Below are positions 36,764-46,447 of a stretch of 64,000 nucleotides of DNA, one piece after another; positions within the stretch are counted from its first letter, which is position 1; every line of letters begins with the position of its first letter. The notes under the pieces are model-generated. The model was given only the letters and a program-made list of their open reading frames with translations, did no database searches and had not been told where the DNA came from. The translations under genes and the position numbers were made by a program. Source of the stretch: Absidia repens (taxonomy: Eukaryota > Mucoromycota > Mucoromycetes > Mucorales > Cunninghamellaceae); NCBI GenBank assembly GCA_002105175.1, contig MCGE01000033.1, positions 186,001-250,000 on the forward strand. The letters run 5' to 3'.

Positions 36764-39035
36764 GACCGCTCACGCCCGTTATCGATTCATAGCATCACAT
36801 CCTATTTCTCATATATCTTATTTACATCCCTTTCTACCCATTTTTTTTTCTTTTAGTTTAGCCATTTTTACTTGACATTATGCATTATTTCCAAAATCTT
36901 CATTTCCCCTCCCACCCCCAAAATCACTAACCTCTCATCATCTATTATCAGCGCATCATTCATGTCTTTCTACAATATTATTTTATTATATATACAATAA
37001 ACTATTATACGATCTCTTCGTTTTGTTGAACTGACTACCTCATCATATCTGATCAATATTGATTTCTATTTTTGCGTGTTTATGCTGGAGTATTTTTCTT
37101 ATGTTTATCTGGGATTTGTGTACTGGAGCGGCTAGAGGCAGTGAATATGGTGTGCAAAAGGATGGTTATGTCATGGGCACAACTGTTGATTATACTGGGT
37201 TGGTTTTAGGAACTGATTATTGACCATACGGGTACCTGAAAATAGATAAAAATAAATAACATTTTGGGTATATAGAATAATGGGGATTTCACTGACGGTA
37301 TCGCAGCAAAGGGTGGTTAATATGAATAATAGAGCAGGAATAGGGTCACATTTCATATTATTAAGTGGCCTAAAACTGTCAACCAGTCCCCAGACCACTT
37401 TTGATGGACCAAGTCGCCATAGATATGCTAGAATTCCCTACAAAAATGCTCTACAGCGGGGGCAACACACACAGTACGATCTAAATTTACTCAGATGGTA
37501 GATCGAGCAGGAATATCATTACCTTTGATAAGTAAGCTATCTATGTATAGTATGTCTTCACTAAGGAAATAGTCATAATGAGTGAACTAGAGGGCAAGTG
37601 TGGAGCAGTACAATGACAAAAGAGCTATAATAGCGACATTGTTCATTGTCCGATGAGTCAGAGTATGAATAATAAAAAGACATGTTTTATTGAAGCATTT
37701 TGGTAGAGACTAAAACTAAAGGAAGTGTTTTCTATTGTGATACGGGATCCAATGTGGGTAGCATGAGGAAGTTCGATTGAGAAATTTTGAGAAGTGGTCA
37801 ATATTAATCTAAAATGCGGACCGTAAAAATAGCTCTAATCTACTGTACTGTACATACAAGGCATGATAAAGATTATCACAGGATGTCTTTTATTGAAATA
37901 TATTAACGGTTAACACTAATCAAAAAAGTTGATGGTAGTAGAAAAGAGATCTACTGAACAAGGCGTGACAGAGATTAATGGAAGATTTTTATTAAAGCAA
38001 GTAATAAGAGACATATTTTATTCATATGTAGATACAAACTATAGGCAAACTAACATTAAACTAAGCGATTATGGCTCCAAACCACCAAATAATGCTGGTC
38101 GCTAGCTCTTAGATCCAATACGAAAGGGTTTCCGTATGATGTTCGCATTGAATTTTTTTGGAATGCCCCTAATTCAATTCTAACAATAATCCAAGGCCAC
38201 CATACCGCATCAATGAGATTGCCAATGAAATTGGTACCCTCAGAAAAAATAAAAAAAAAAAGGAAGAAGAGAGAGAGAGAAAGAAAGAAAGTCTATTAGT
38301 AAGCTCCACTTTCAACATAGTCACCTTTTCATTCATGTTGTGTCTTACATTCAAAAAGGTGTAGGACCATGTTCAATAAAATAACACCAGGGGAGCCGGC
38401 CAAGTAGCAAAGTCAGATACAGTAGGAGCACCACCATCAAACGAAGTAAATGCGTGAAGAAGAAAAAGGGAGAAGTAAAAGGATCGAAAGCAAAAAAGGA
38501 GGAAAATGCATCTGAAAAGAAAAGAAAAAAAAAAAGAAAAAAAAAAAAAAAAAAAAAGGAAAAAAAGCGAAGTAAAGAATGAAAGGCCAAAAAAAAGAAA
38601 AAGCAAAAATTATAGCCATTGAATCTCCGCTGCTTTTATAGTGCATGAAAGAGACAATCCATGTATACTCTATTTTTTTGACGCTTTGCTAATATTTTTA
38701 TTCTCGTGCAAAGAATAAAGCTCTTCAAAGCCTTACGAACAAAATATTTTAGCTTTTGATCATGCTGCAGCTACCTGCTCCACTCAGAAACAACAACCTA
38801 AATTATGATCCTGTCAAAAAAAAGTCCTTGAAAATATTTGATGATGATATATAAAAGAAGTGTTTTTTTTTATTGTTCATGAATGGCAAATATTTAAAAT
38901 CTACATACAATAAGCTAGTACTATATAAGGGTGATAATGGTGGGAGTTGGCATATGCTGATGATATATATGTATGTAAACTATGAATCTAGCTAAAAAAA
39001 AAGAAAAGAAAAAGAATACAGTGCAATTCTAAACA
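36764..39035. other. Long non-coding region between convergent RPB10 and ADAM genes
   Basis: AT-rich, with the long repeat copy R2 (about 37290-38200). A purine-rich plus-strand stretch at 38240-38610 yields Phe/Ser-rich minus-strand ORFs that are composition artefacts. Near 39000 lies the 3' flank of the ADAM gene. Confidence 0.5.
37290..38200 (-). repeat. Dispersed non-coding repeat, copy R2 (long copy)
   Basis: Reverse copy. Reading leftward from 38200: a diverged ATTATTGTTAGAATTG segment, a degraded core box near 38120-38140 (the GAAAGGGTTTCC half is kept), GAATAAAATATGTCTC (about 38015), and the GAACAATGTCGCTATTATAG segment (about 37635). The tail follows: CATTATGACTATTTCC (about 37575), GACAGTTTTAGGCCACTTAATAATATGAAATG (about 37345-37380) and ATTATTCATATTAACC (about 37320). 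It shares the full tail with F3, so these two set the length of about 0.9 kb. Confidence 0.7.
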
Positions 39036-42000
39036 CTACACGGCACCTTCATTGAATCGTCGAGCACCACCATGATTGTTGTTTCCAGGAGGAGATTGAG
39101 GTGGCTGTGGAGTAGATGAAGCGTTGTTGCTGCTCCATTGATTGGTTGGATTCATTTCATAGACTTCCCTGGGTGCTTGGCCTGCTGCGGAGTTTGGTGT
39201 GTAAGACGGTGGCGGGGCCATAGGTGAAGGACCGTTATACATAGCAGGGTCCACCCATCCATGAGGAGGTGGTTGTTGTGAATGATTTGGTGGTGGTGGT
39301 GCATAATATTGTCCACCAGAAGGAGGAGCGCCGTAAGGGTTACTGTGTGGTTGGCCAGGAATGGTTGTCACTACATAGGCATCGTTGTTGACATTTCGAT
39401 AACCTCGCGTTCCGCTGAAGATACATCTTGAGATACAGAAGAGCACCAATAACCCCACGACAATGGCAACAGGAATCACGATTTGTAAATGATTATCGAT
39501 CCAGTTCTTGGCATTGCTTCCTAAAAGGTGTGTAATCAATATAAGTAATCGAGTTGTGTAAAGCTTTTTTTTTTTTTTTCAAACCTACCAAAGTTATCCA
39601 AGCTACAGCTACCTTGTTTACACGAACCACCAACACCACAAGGCGTTCCATCCAAAAAGTTGCCAGTAAAGATATAGCAGCTTGCAAACCCGTGAGGATC
39701 GGCACACGACATTTGACAGCTACCACTTCCTGTCATACCGCCACATGCCCTTGTAATGTTCATCGCTGATCCTCGACTTCGACATTGGACGTCCCGGGAT
39801 GTACATTGTCCGGAGGCACATTGAAGTCCATTTCCACAATCACTGCCGTCATCCTTAAACTTGTCCGCTGGGCAATTTCCACTCGTTCCATCGCATACCT
39901 CAGCTGTGTCGCATGATCCAGAAGAGGGTCGGCATTCATAATTGGCTGGACGAATTTGACAATTACTACAGCAGAGGTCGTTGTAATCACTAATAATAAT
40001 ACAGATACAGTTGCATATAAATATTTGAGGTTCAGTTCAATCACCCTTCTTCTTTTGGGATGTGTAAACGTTTTTTTTTTAGAACTTACTCGCATTTGGC
40101 ATTTGGCTTGAATTTGCAAGTTTTGGCATCACAGCAAGGAGTATCTTGGCCATTTGAATCACAATCTTCACCATCTTCTTTAATTCCATTGCCGCACATT
40201 TGCAAACCTGTTGTAGGACGAGTGCCAGGATCTGGGATGCAAAAAAAAAAAAGAAGGAAAATCAATGCTTCTATCCATCGTTTTTTTTTTTTCTTCATAT
40301 CATGATAATTTACCTTGTAAACATGAACCCAAAGAGGAAAATAGCTCACAGATAGTATTCAAGGTACAGGGACTAAATTCACCGGCAGATGCGTTGTTGA
40401 CCGGATTCATTAAAAACCGTGCACCTGCATCGCATTCAGTACCGCTCAAAGGACAGCACTGGCAGCTACTACCACTACAAGGACAGTTTTGAGACGTACA
40501 ATCATGAATAGCACCTATTAACGAAAAATAAATAAATAAAAACACAAGTCAGCCCACCAAACCTAACATAGGCCATAAAATTCAACAACACCAGGAGAAG
40601 GTTGCCGAATATCCGAACCCCCTCCCTTTTTTTTTCTTTCTTTCTTACCAAATCCATGACCGACTTCGTGCGCCACCACTTTCCATTCGTCGCGAACTAT
40701 AAATAGATTAGTTTAGCATAAAAGAGATCCAAGTGATGATTGAATATTGACTTACCCACTGAAGAAATACCAGTGCCAGAGACATATTCTGTTCCACTGC
40801 CACTTGATTGTGCTGTCGCCGTAGTAGTACATAGAGCCTTAGTCCATGCCACACCCAATTCAGCACCGGTACTATATAAAAAGAAGAGGAGGAAGAAGGC
40901 AAAAAGTCAGGTGGACGTCTTTTTTTTTTTTTTTTTTGTGCTTTGTGAAGGTTTAATTTTGCCTACTTACGGACAGTTTGTCATCAAATGCCATAATCCT
41001 GCGCCATCATCACCAATATTACCACGCCAGCGACTAAAATCAGAAAGTCGGGTGGTCATACTGTAGCTATCGGAGCAATCACGATTCCAAGCATTGTTGC
41101 TATCGACAGAAGAGGGACAGGTTGAGGTCATGATGGTGATGTTGATAAGGCCTAATCCAATGTTAAGTTGTCTTTCATATACTGCTGATGCTGAGTTCCA
41201 GTCGTTGATGATTTGCATTCGAGCTTTGACCTCGTCCTGGTAATATTTGGTGTAGGTACAATCGGCAGCCGCACCCATATAATTGACTATGAAGAAAAAA
41301 AAAGTTTAGTGATTGGTATGATATGTTGCATATTGCCCACCCCTCCTTTTGTCTTTATCTGTATCTATGAAAGATAATCGAGCTCTTACTTTTCTTGCTG
41401 GTTGGACATCCTGATGGTGCACGTTTTGCTAAAGAACCCATCATAGCACCGTGTTCAATGCCGCTGTACAGATCGTAATGCCGTCCAGAATTGTCGTTGG
41501 AGAACGGCATCAAATCGATGTTGTTTCTATTGGTCATCATTGTTGTGTCGAAAGCGGGTAGCAATGAGGATGAAGAGCGTGGTTGCTTCTGTTGTTGTTG
41601 TTGTGGATAATCATTGTGTGAGTTCCTGTTGCTGTTGTATAATAATCGGTCGAATCCACATGAACCTTCACCATGATCCCATGTTTTGTCACGTTTCATC
41701 ACTGGCACAACAACAGTATCGGAATCACGGTAAATCACCATATGAACATCGTTGTCAGTGTCGTACCCATGGTGTAAATCAGCATCATCCGATCGTTTCA
41801 CTCGTTGATAGTTCTTGGAAGCCTTGACATGATAAGTATCTTCATCGACCATAAAAGCCCCCTCAAACACTGGATAATCCAAATCATGCCTAAAGAATAA
41901 TTATGTAATGCACAAGTCAGTGTCATCCTTTCGGATGAAAACAGGAATCATTCTTAAATGGGACTTACTTGATGTCATGACGTACTAGTACACGAGCCCA

Positions 42001-42565
42001 ACCTAGAATGCCATGGTCTTGTTCTTCCGTATAGTCACGCCACAAACCCGCTTGGTCTTCCGTCCATCGCATATCTGATAATTTGGGATCCACCACGTAG
42101 CCACGGTAGACACGGTATTCTTGAGGATGCAGTGGTTGTTCTTTTCCGTCGACATTGGTAACAGCATTGGGATGGAAAAGATCATGGTTTGGCACGAGAT
42201 GTAAGTGATGAGTTTGGTTATAAGCTTTCAAGGAGAGTCGTAAAATGTCGTCATGTTCAATAGACCGTGCCTGAGGCTGGTGATGGCGATTGGGTGTAAC
42301 GCTACGTTTGGTAAAAAAGGAATCCGGGCGAGGAGCAATATCAACATGGACTTTGTTGAGAGCTTCGATACGCAATAATCGTCTATTGTTTAAACTGTGT
42401 CCTAAAGAGAAATAAAGAAAAAATAGACGTCCCGTTGGTCTTCCGTCCTGAAACAAACACAATTCCCGTAGATTCCGCCATTAGATATACTTTACCTTGA
42501 ACGTCATGGATAGTCAATAAAAATATAATACATAATATCAAATAAAAAGCAGACATGAAAAGCAT
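39036..42565 (-). CDS. ADAM-family membrane metalloprotease
   Basis: A zinc metalloprotease with disintegrin domain, of the fungal ADAM group that includes S. pombe mde10 (needed for normal spore envelopes). Ten exons, 42565-42496, 42401-41969, 41889-41390, 41286-40971, 40871-40756, 40696-40649, 40514-40314, 40231-40090, 39989-39589 and 39520-39036, join in frame to 903 residues. A hydrophobic signal peptide occupies residues 1-22, then a prodomain of about 300 residues ending in a KR-A site (about 320). The catalytic zinc motif HEVGHGFGAIHD (about 488-499) is complete and split by an intron. A cysteine-rich disintegrin domain follows (about 565-680, with CDTAEVCDG), then a further Cys-rich region, a transmembrane helix (about 752-775), and a Pro/Gln-rich cytosolic tail of about 120 residues. 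The disintegrin loop has no RGD. Confidence 0.93.
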
Positions 42566-42571
42566 AATAAG

Positions 42572-42607
<36 letters not shown>

Positions 42608-44301
42608 TTTTTGAAGGAATGTTGGAAAGAAAAAGAAAAAAAAAAGAATGAAAAAAAAGATGAGAAAACCAGGAAAAGGCAAAATTCGGACATTGAATCT
42701 AAAAATGCTTCCCGTTGACAACTTTTTTGCCTTCTTGGCGCTGAGCCTGGTCACGCTACTTGAACCTTCCATGGTCGGTTTCTTTGCAATGGAAGAATAG
42801 GAAAACGTCAAAAAAAAAAAGAGCTTAAATTAACCTCATGCTGCTTTCGTGACCACTATGTAATCCATAATTCATGAGGAAGGAAGGGACAGCCTACGAT
42901 CATCCAGAAAAAAAAAAAAGGAGCTGAATGACAAACAGACTCAGTTCTCCCCATATTTGGCAACTTATTGTTGTTGTCACTTTAATAGTATCCAGAAGAA
43001 ACATGATGCCTAGTTTGATGGTACTGTCACTTATGGTGAAAATTATTAAGATTAATATCAATAGTATGTCAAATGAAAATGATATTTGTTCATTATATAT
43101 CGTATGACATCTCTTCTTTTTTAATTGAAAAGCTCGGGGAGGGGGGGGGCTTTGATACAAATCTTTGATATTTGCTGTAACTTTTTTCAACCTCCGGATC
43201 CCGTAGAAAGTTCCTGCCTTGGCCAATTATTTTCTTACCTAACTTTAATCCATTACCTCATAGATAAGGTGATGGAAAGAGATGATTTTTACTGATGCAG
43301 AGTTACTGTTTGCGGAACCCATTTTATCATCAGTTGTATGGTGCAGTTCAACAACAATGTAAAGTAAAATTTGATTGTTGCAAGTTTTTACATCACACTT
43401 GCAGAAAATTGATCAACTGGGTGTCAGGGGGGAGGTGCTTGCCTATTCAAGTGTGGTTTTGGATGAAATAGATAACTCCACCCTATGTTGGCGGTACCTC
43501 CTAGGTTTATTAATGTGAATGATAGAGCGGGAAGAGCGTCCCCATTTCTTATCAAATGACCTAAAGCAGTCATAGTGAATGAACTAGAAAGCAAAATTCT
43601 AGTAAAAAGAATTATAAACTTGCAACAAAACTATCACTGTACACACCACCCTATGAGCCGGACTATGGTTAATAGAAAGGCATAATTTATTGATGTATTT
43701 TGGTACATGCTAAAACTAACGGAGAGGGTTTTATTGGAGCAAGGGATTTAGTGGAAGGATCTACGGAGGAATCATGAGGGAGACTTGAGATGAGATCTGA
43801 AGAATGGTCAACGTTAATCTAAAGGCACAATTGTAAAATGGGACGTAATATAATATATTCTACAAATCGTGAGAAGAACTAAAGGGATAGATGTTATTGA
43901 AACACAACAACGGTCTCCATTAATCGACGAGGTGATGGTAATAAAAACGGGTTCTATTGCACGAAACATGTTAGAGACCAATGGGACATATTTCATTAAA
44001 GAATTTAAAAAGAGATATATTTTATTCAGATGTAGATACATTTTATGACAAACTAACACTACACTAAACTAATGAAGTCTTCAAAAGAGCGAACTGATGA
44101 TGATCCAAAATCTTGAATCCAAAATGAAAGGGTTTCCCCTTGCATCTTGTAATCCCTGAGCTGAAAACGCTTTTAAACTAGTCCTGACACTAATCTAAGT
44201 CCAACATCATCTCAAAAAAGCTGAATGGTGAAGAAAAAAAAAAAAAGAAAGAAAGTAAATAAATCCACGTGGGCGGGGTTTAAAGCATTCCCATAGTGTG
44301 G
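42566..44301. other. Non-coding region upstream of the ADAM gene
   Basis: Starts with a 33-base A run (42572-42604). Then AT-rich sequence to 43480, with a G9 run near 43140, and repeat copy R3 (about 43480-44282). It ends at the target site of the gypsy element. No gene supported. Confidence 0.5.
43480..44282 (-). repeat. Dispersed non-coding repeat, copy R3
   Basis: Reverse copy. Head at the right end: ATCCACGTGGGCGGGG at about 44264-44279, the reverse of the F1 head. Then a purine tract (44230-44256), ATTAGTGTCAGGACTAG (about 44178-44194), core box GATTACAAGATGCAAGGGG (about 44136-44155), GAATAAAATATATCTC (about 44020), CATTCACTATGACTG (about 43575), TAGGTCATTTGATAAGAAATG (about 43545) and AAACCTAGG (about 43500). 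It lacks about 150 bp found in R2 and F3 between the last landmarks. Confidence 0.75.
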
Positions 44302-44306
44302 ATTGT
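44302..44306. repeat. Target-site duplication, left copy (ATTGT)
   Basis: ATTGT directly before the left LTR; repeated exactly at 50164-50168 after the right LTR. Five-bp duplications are normal for Ty3/gypsy integrases. Confidence 0.9.
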
Positions 44307-44592
44307 TGTTAAGTGGGGTAGGATTTGTAGTAATAAAAATAACGAGAATAAAAATATAAACGAGATTTCGATATGGTTTTATTTTGTGCTGACCATCCCG
44401 TTATTTATAAGAAAAGCGATGTTTGTATTGAGTAACGTGAAACTAGTGCTTATCATCCAGATGCCCCATTTAGACGTTTGTTACGGATGTTCAGGAATCA
44501 TCGTGACCAATTATTCCCATGGTCGTCCTAAATCCGGCTTTTGTTATTCTGTTCATACTCAGATGGGTAGGTGTATTATTTCTGACACCACA
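44307..44592 (-). repeat. Long terminal repeat (3' LTR of the minus-strand element)
   Basis: 286 bp, TGTTAAG...CACCACA on the plus strand. Identical by eye to 49878-50163. On the element's strand it lies just after a purine-rich stretch. Confidence 0.97.
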
Positions 44593-44606
44593 TCATCCCC
44601 CTCCAG
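44593..44606 (-). other. Polypurine tract of the retrotransposon
   Basis: On the minus strand CTGGAGGGGGATGA abuts the 3' LTR, the standard place for the plus-strand DNA primer. Confidence 0.7.
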
Positions 44607-44879
44607 TCTATTTGACGTCGTTCTGTAATTGTGGGGTGAAGGAATATTTCATCTAGAGACTACATCTGTAAGTTTTTAGGGTATCTTAATTTTTATGCGC
44701 ATTCTGGTAGTTCATATTTCCATTTCATTGTTTTCAGCAAGCGTTGTTTATTTATTTATAAGTTGTTTTTCTTGAGTAGTTGTCAATTCATTAATTCATG
44801 CAAATTCTTGCAAGGAATCGTGATCAGCGATCCTTGTCGGGGTTTCTGTGCATTTCCTTTCAGGAACGTCTTCCTTTCA

Positions 44880-46415
44880 TTATTTTTTATTTCTAGTCGA
44901 CTTTCTAGTTGTTTTACTCTTCTTCTTTGCTAGCCATGCTTCCCTTTCGGCATTTCTTTTACGCTGTTCTGCTTGCCTCGCTTTTTCTTTTTCTCTTTCT
45001 GCATTTTCCATTTCTATTGCCATTCTTTTTCTGACCTGATTTCCCAGAAATATCTGTACATCATTAGAGTCTAGTGCTTCTTCTTTTTCCCAAGTAGCAT
45101 CTTCTATTTCCAAACCTCTCCATTTTACTTTATATTCTTTTTCTTGAGAATTACCTCTTTCTTCTAAGATTTCTTCAAGTACTAGACGCATATCTTTTTC
45201 TAGATCAGGGTCTTCTGAGATGGTTTTCAATGCGCTGGGTGGGTAATGTTTATTCAACCTATTACCGTCCATATTTTCTAATACGTACGCACCTCCGTTG
45301 TTTTTCCTAATGACTTTGTACGGTCCTGTATATCTTGGCTCATTTTTCTTATTTCTTTTTGCAGTGAGTAATCCTACTAGTGATCCAGGCTTAAAATCCT
45401 TAATTCTGTGTTTCCTGTCAAATTGCCTTTGTGCAGTTTCTCTGACTTCTTTTGTTCTTTGTACTATTGCTGGTATTACTATGTCAGCCATATCTTTTAT
45501 TCTGCGACTTACTTCCAGTCGTCCTTCTAGTACTGATTCTTCTTCTGTCAGTAACGTCTTATCCTTTGCATTATTATAGTCTTTGAATGTATTTAATTTT
45601 CTTGCGAACATGAGTGCAAATGGTGCAGAATTTGTCAAATTCACTGGTTGTGCATTCATGGCTAATTGTACTGCTGGAAGATATTGATCCCAATCTTCTC
45701 CTTTACCAACCATTTCTTTTGCTAAGGTTTCTTTTGTTATTTTGACTTTATTTTCTGCTACTCCATTTCCTCTAGGGTGATATGCAGATATTAATCGATG
45801 ATCGATTTTATTTGTCTTGGTGATTTGTTTGATTGTGCTGTTTACAAACTCCGTCCCATTGTCAGACTGTAATGTTTTTGGAAATCCAAAGGTACAAAAT
45901 ATCTCGACCAGTTTTTCACCAATGGTTTGCGAAGTCTTATCTGGTATTGCTTTAAGTAGTGTATACTTAGTGCAAACATCTACCATCACCATAATAAATG
46001 TATTTCCCTTATGCGTCAGATCCATAGGTCCAGCTAAATCTATGGCCCAATGATCGCCTGGCATTGTTGCTGTAATTGATGCCAAAGGATTGTATCCTTT
46101 TCTGACTATATTATATTGCATGCAAGCTTTACAATTTCTGACAATATTCAAAGCATCTTCTCTTATATTTGGCCAGTGTATGCCGTCTGCATGTATTGCT
46201 CTTTCCATGGCTACTGCACCAAAGTGTCCGAATGCATGTTGTTTATGTAAAATTTGTTTCCTTTTTTCCAAATTGTCTATCAAATTTACTTCAACTTCTT
46301 CTGGCTGTTTTAAATGTTGCGCTACATGTAGAGCTGTTGTTCTGTGATATAAATTTACCAATTTTGTTCTTTCTTCAATTGGTGGTGTAAAATGGTCATC
46401 ATAATTTCCTGCCAT
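44880..46415 (-). CDS. Retrotransposon integrase with chromodomain
   Basis: 511 residues from the Met at 46415. Inserts element cDNA into the genome. An HHCC zinc-finger region comes first (HAFGHFG ... CKACMQY). The catalytic core has the DDE residues in AIDLAGPM, SDNGTEF and VAENKVK. A GPYKVI (GPY/F) module follows, then a chromodomain-like stretch with EYKVKWRGLE and ATWEKEEAL, and a basic tail rich in Lys/Arg that could act as a nuclear signal. The frame is open upstream past the pol stop, so it may be translated by a -1 shift from pol or by reinitiation at 46415, which lies 32 nt after that stop. Confidence 0.93.
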   Translation of the reverse strand: MAGNYDDHFTPPIEERTKLVNLYHRTTALHVAQHLKQPEEVEVNLIDNLEKRKQILHKQHAFGHFGAVAMERAIHADGIHWPNIREDALNIVRNCKACMQYNIVRKGYNPLASITATMPGDHWAIDLAGPMDLTHKGNTFIMVMVDVCTKYTLLKAIPDKTSQTIGEKLVEIFCTFGFPKTLQSDNGTEFVNSTIKQITKTNKIDHRLISAYHPRGNGVAENKVKITKETLAKEMVGKGEDWDQYLPAVQLAMNAQPVNLTNSAPFALMFARKLNTFKDYNNAKDKTLLTEEESVLEGRLEVSRRIKDMADIVIPAIVQRTKEVRETAQRQFDRKHRIKDFKPGSLVGLLTAKRNKKNEPRYTGPYKVIRKNNGGAYVLENMDGNRLNKHYPPSALKTISEDPDLEKDMRLVLEEILEERGNSQEKEYKVKWRGLEIEDATWEKEEALDSNDVQIFLGNQVRKRMAIEMENAEREKEKARQAEQRKRNAEREAWLAKKKSKTTRKSTRNKK

Positions 46416-46447
46416 TTTTTCTAATCTTTTGGCGCTATATTGTTTTT

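Noticed and set aside
38351..38646. Overlapping Phe/Ser-rich minus-strand ORFs
   Set aside because: They come from a long purine-rich plus-strand tract in and beside a repeat copy; no conserved sequence.
42383..42811. 142-codon minus-strand ORF upstream of the ADAM gene
   Set aside because: It runs through the 33-base A run (poly-Phe) and overlaps the ADAM signal-peptide exon in a different frame.
44296..44628. 110-codon plus-strand ORF at the left LTR (and its twin at 49957)
   Set aside because: It lies inside the LTR and runs against the direction of the element; present twice only because the LTR is.
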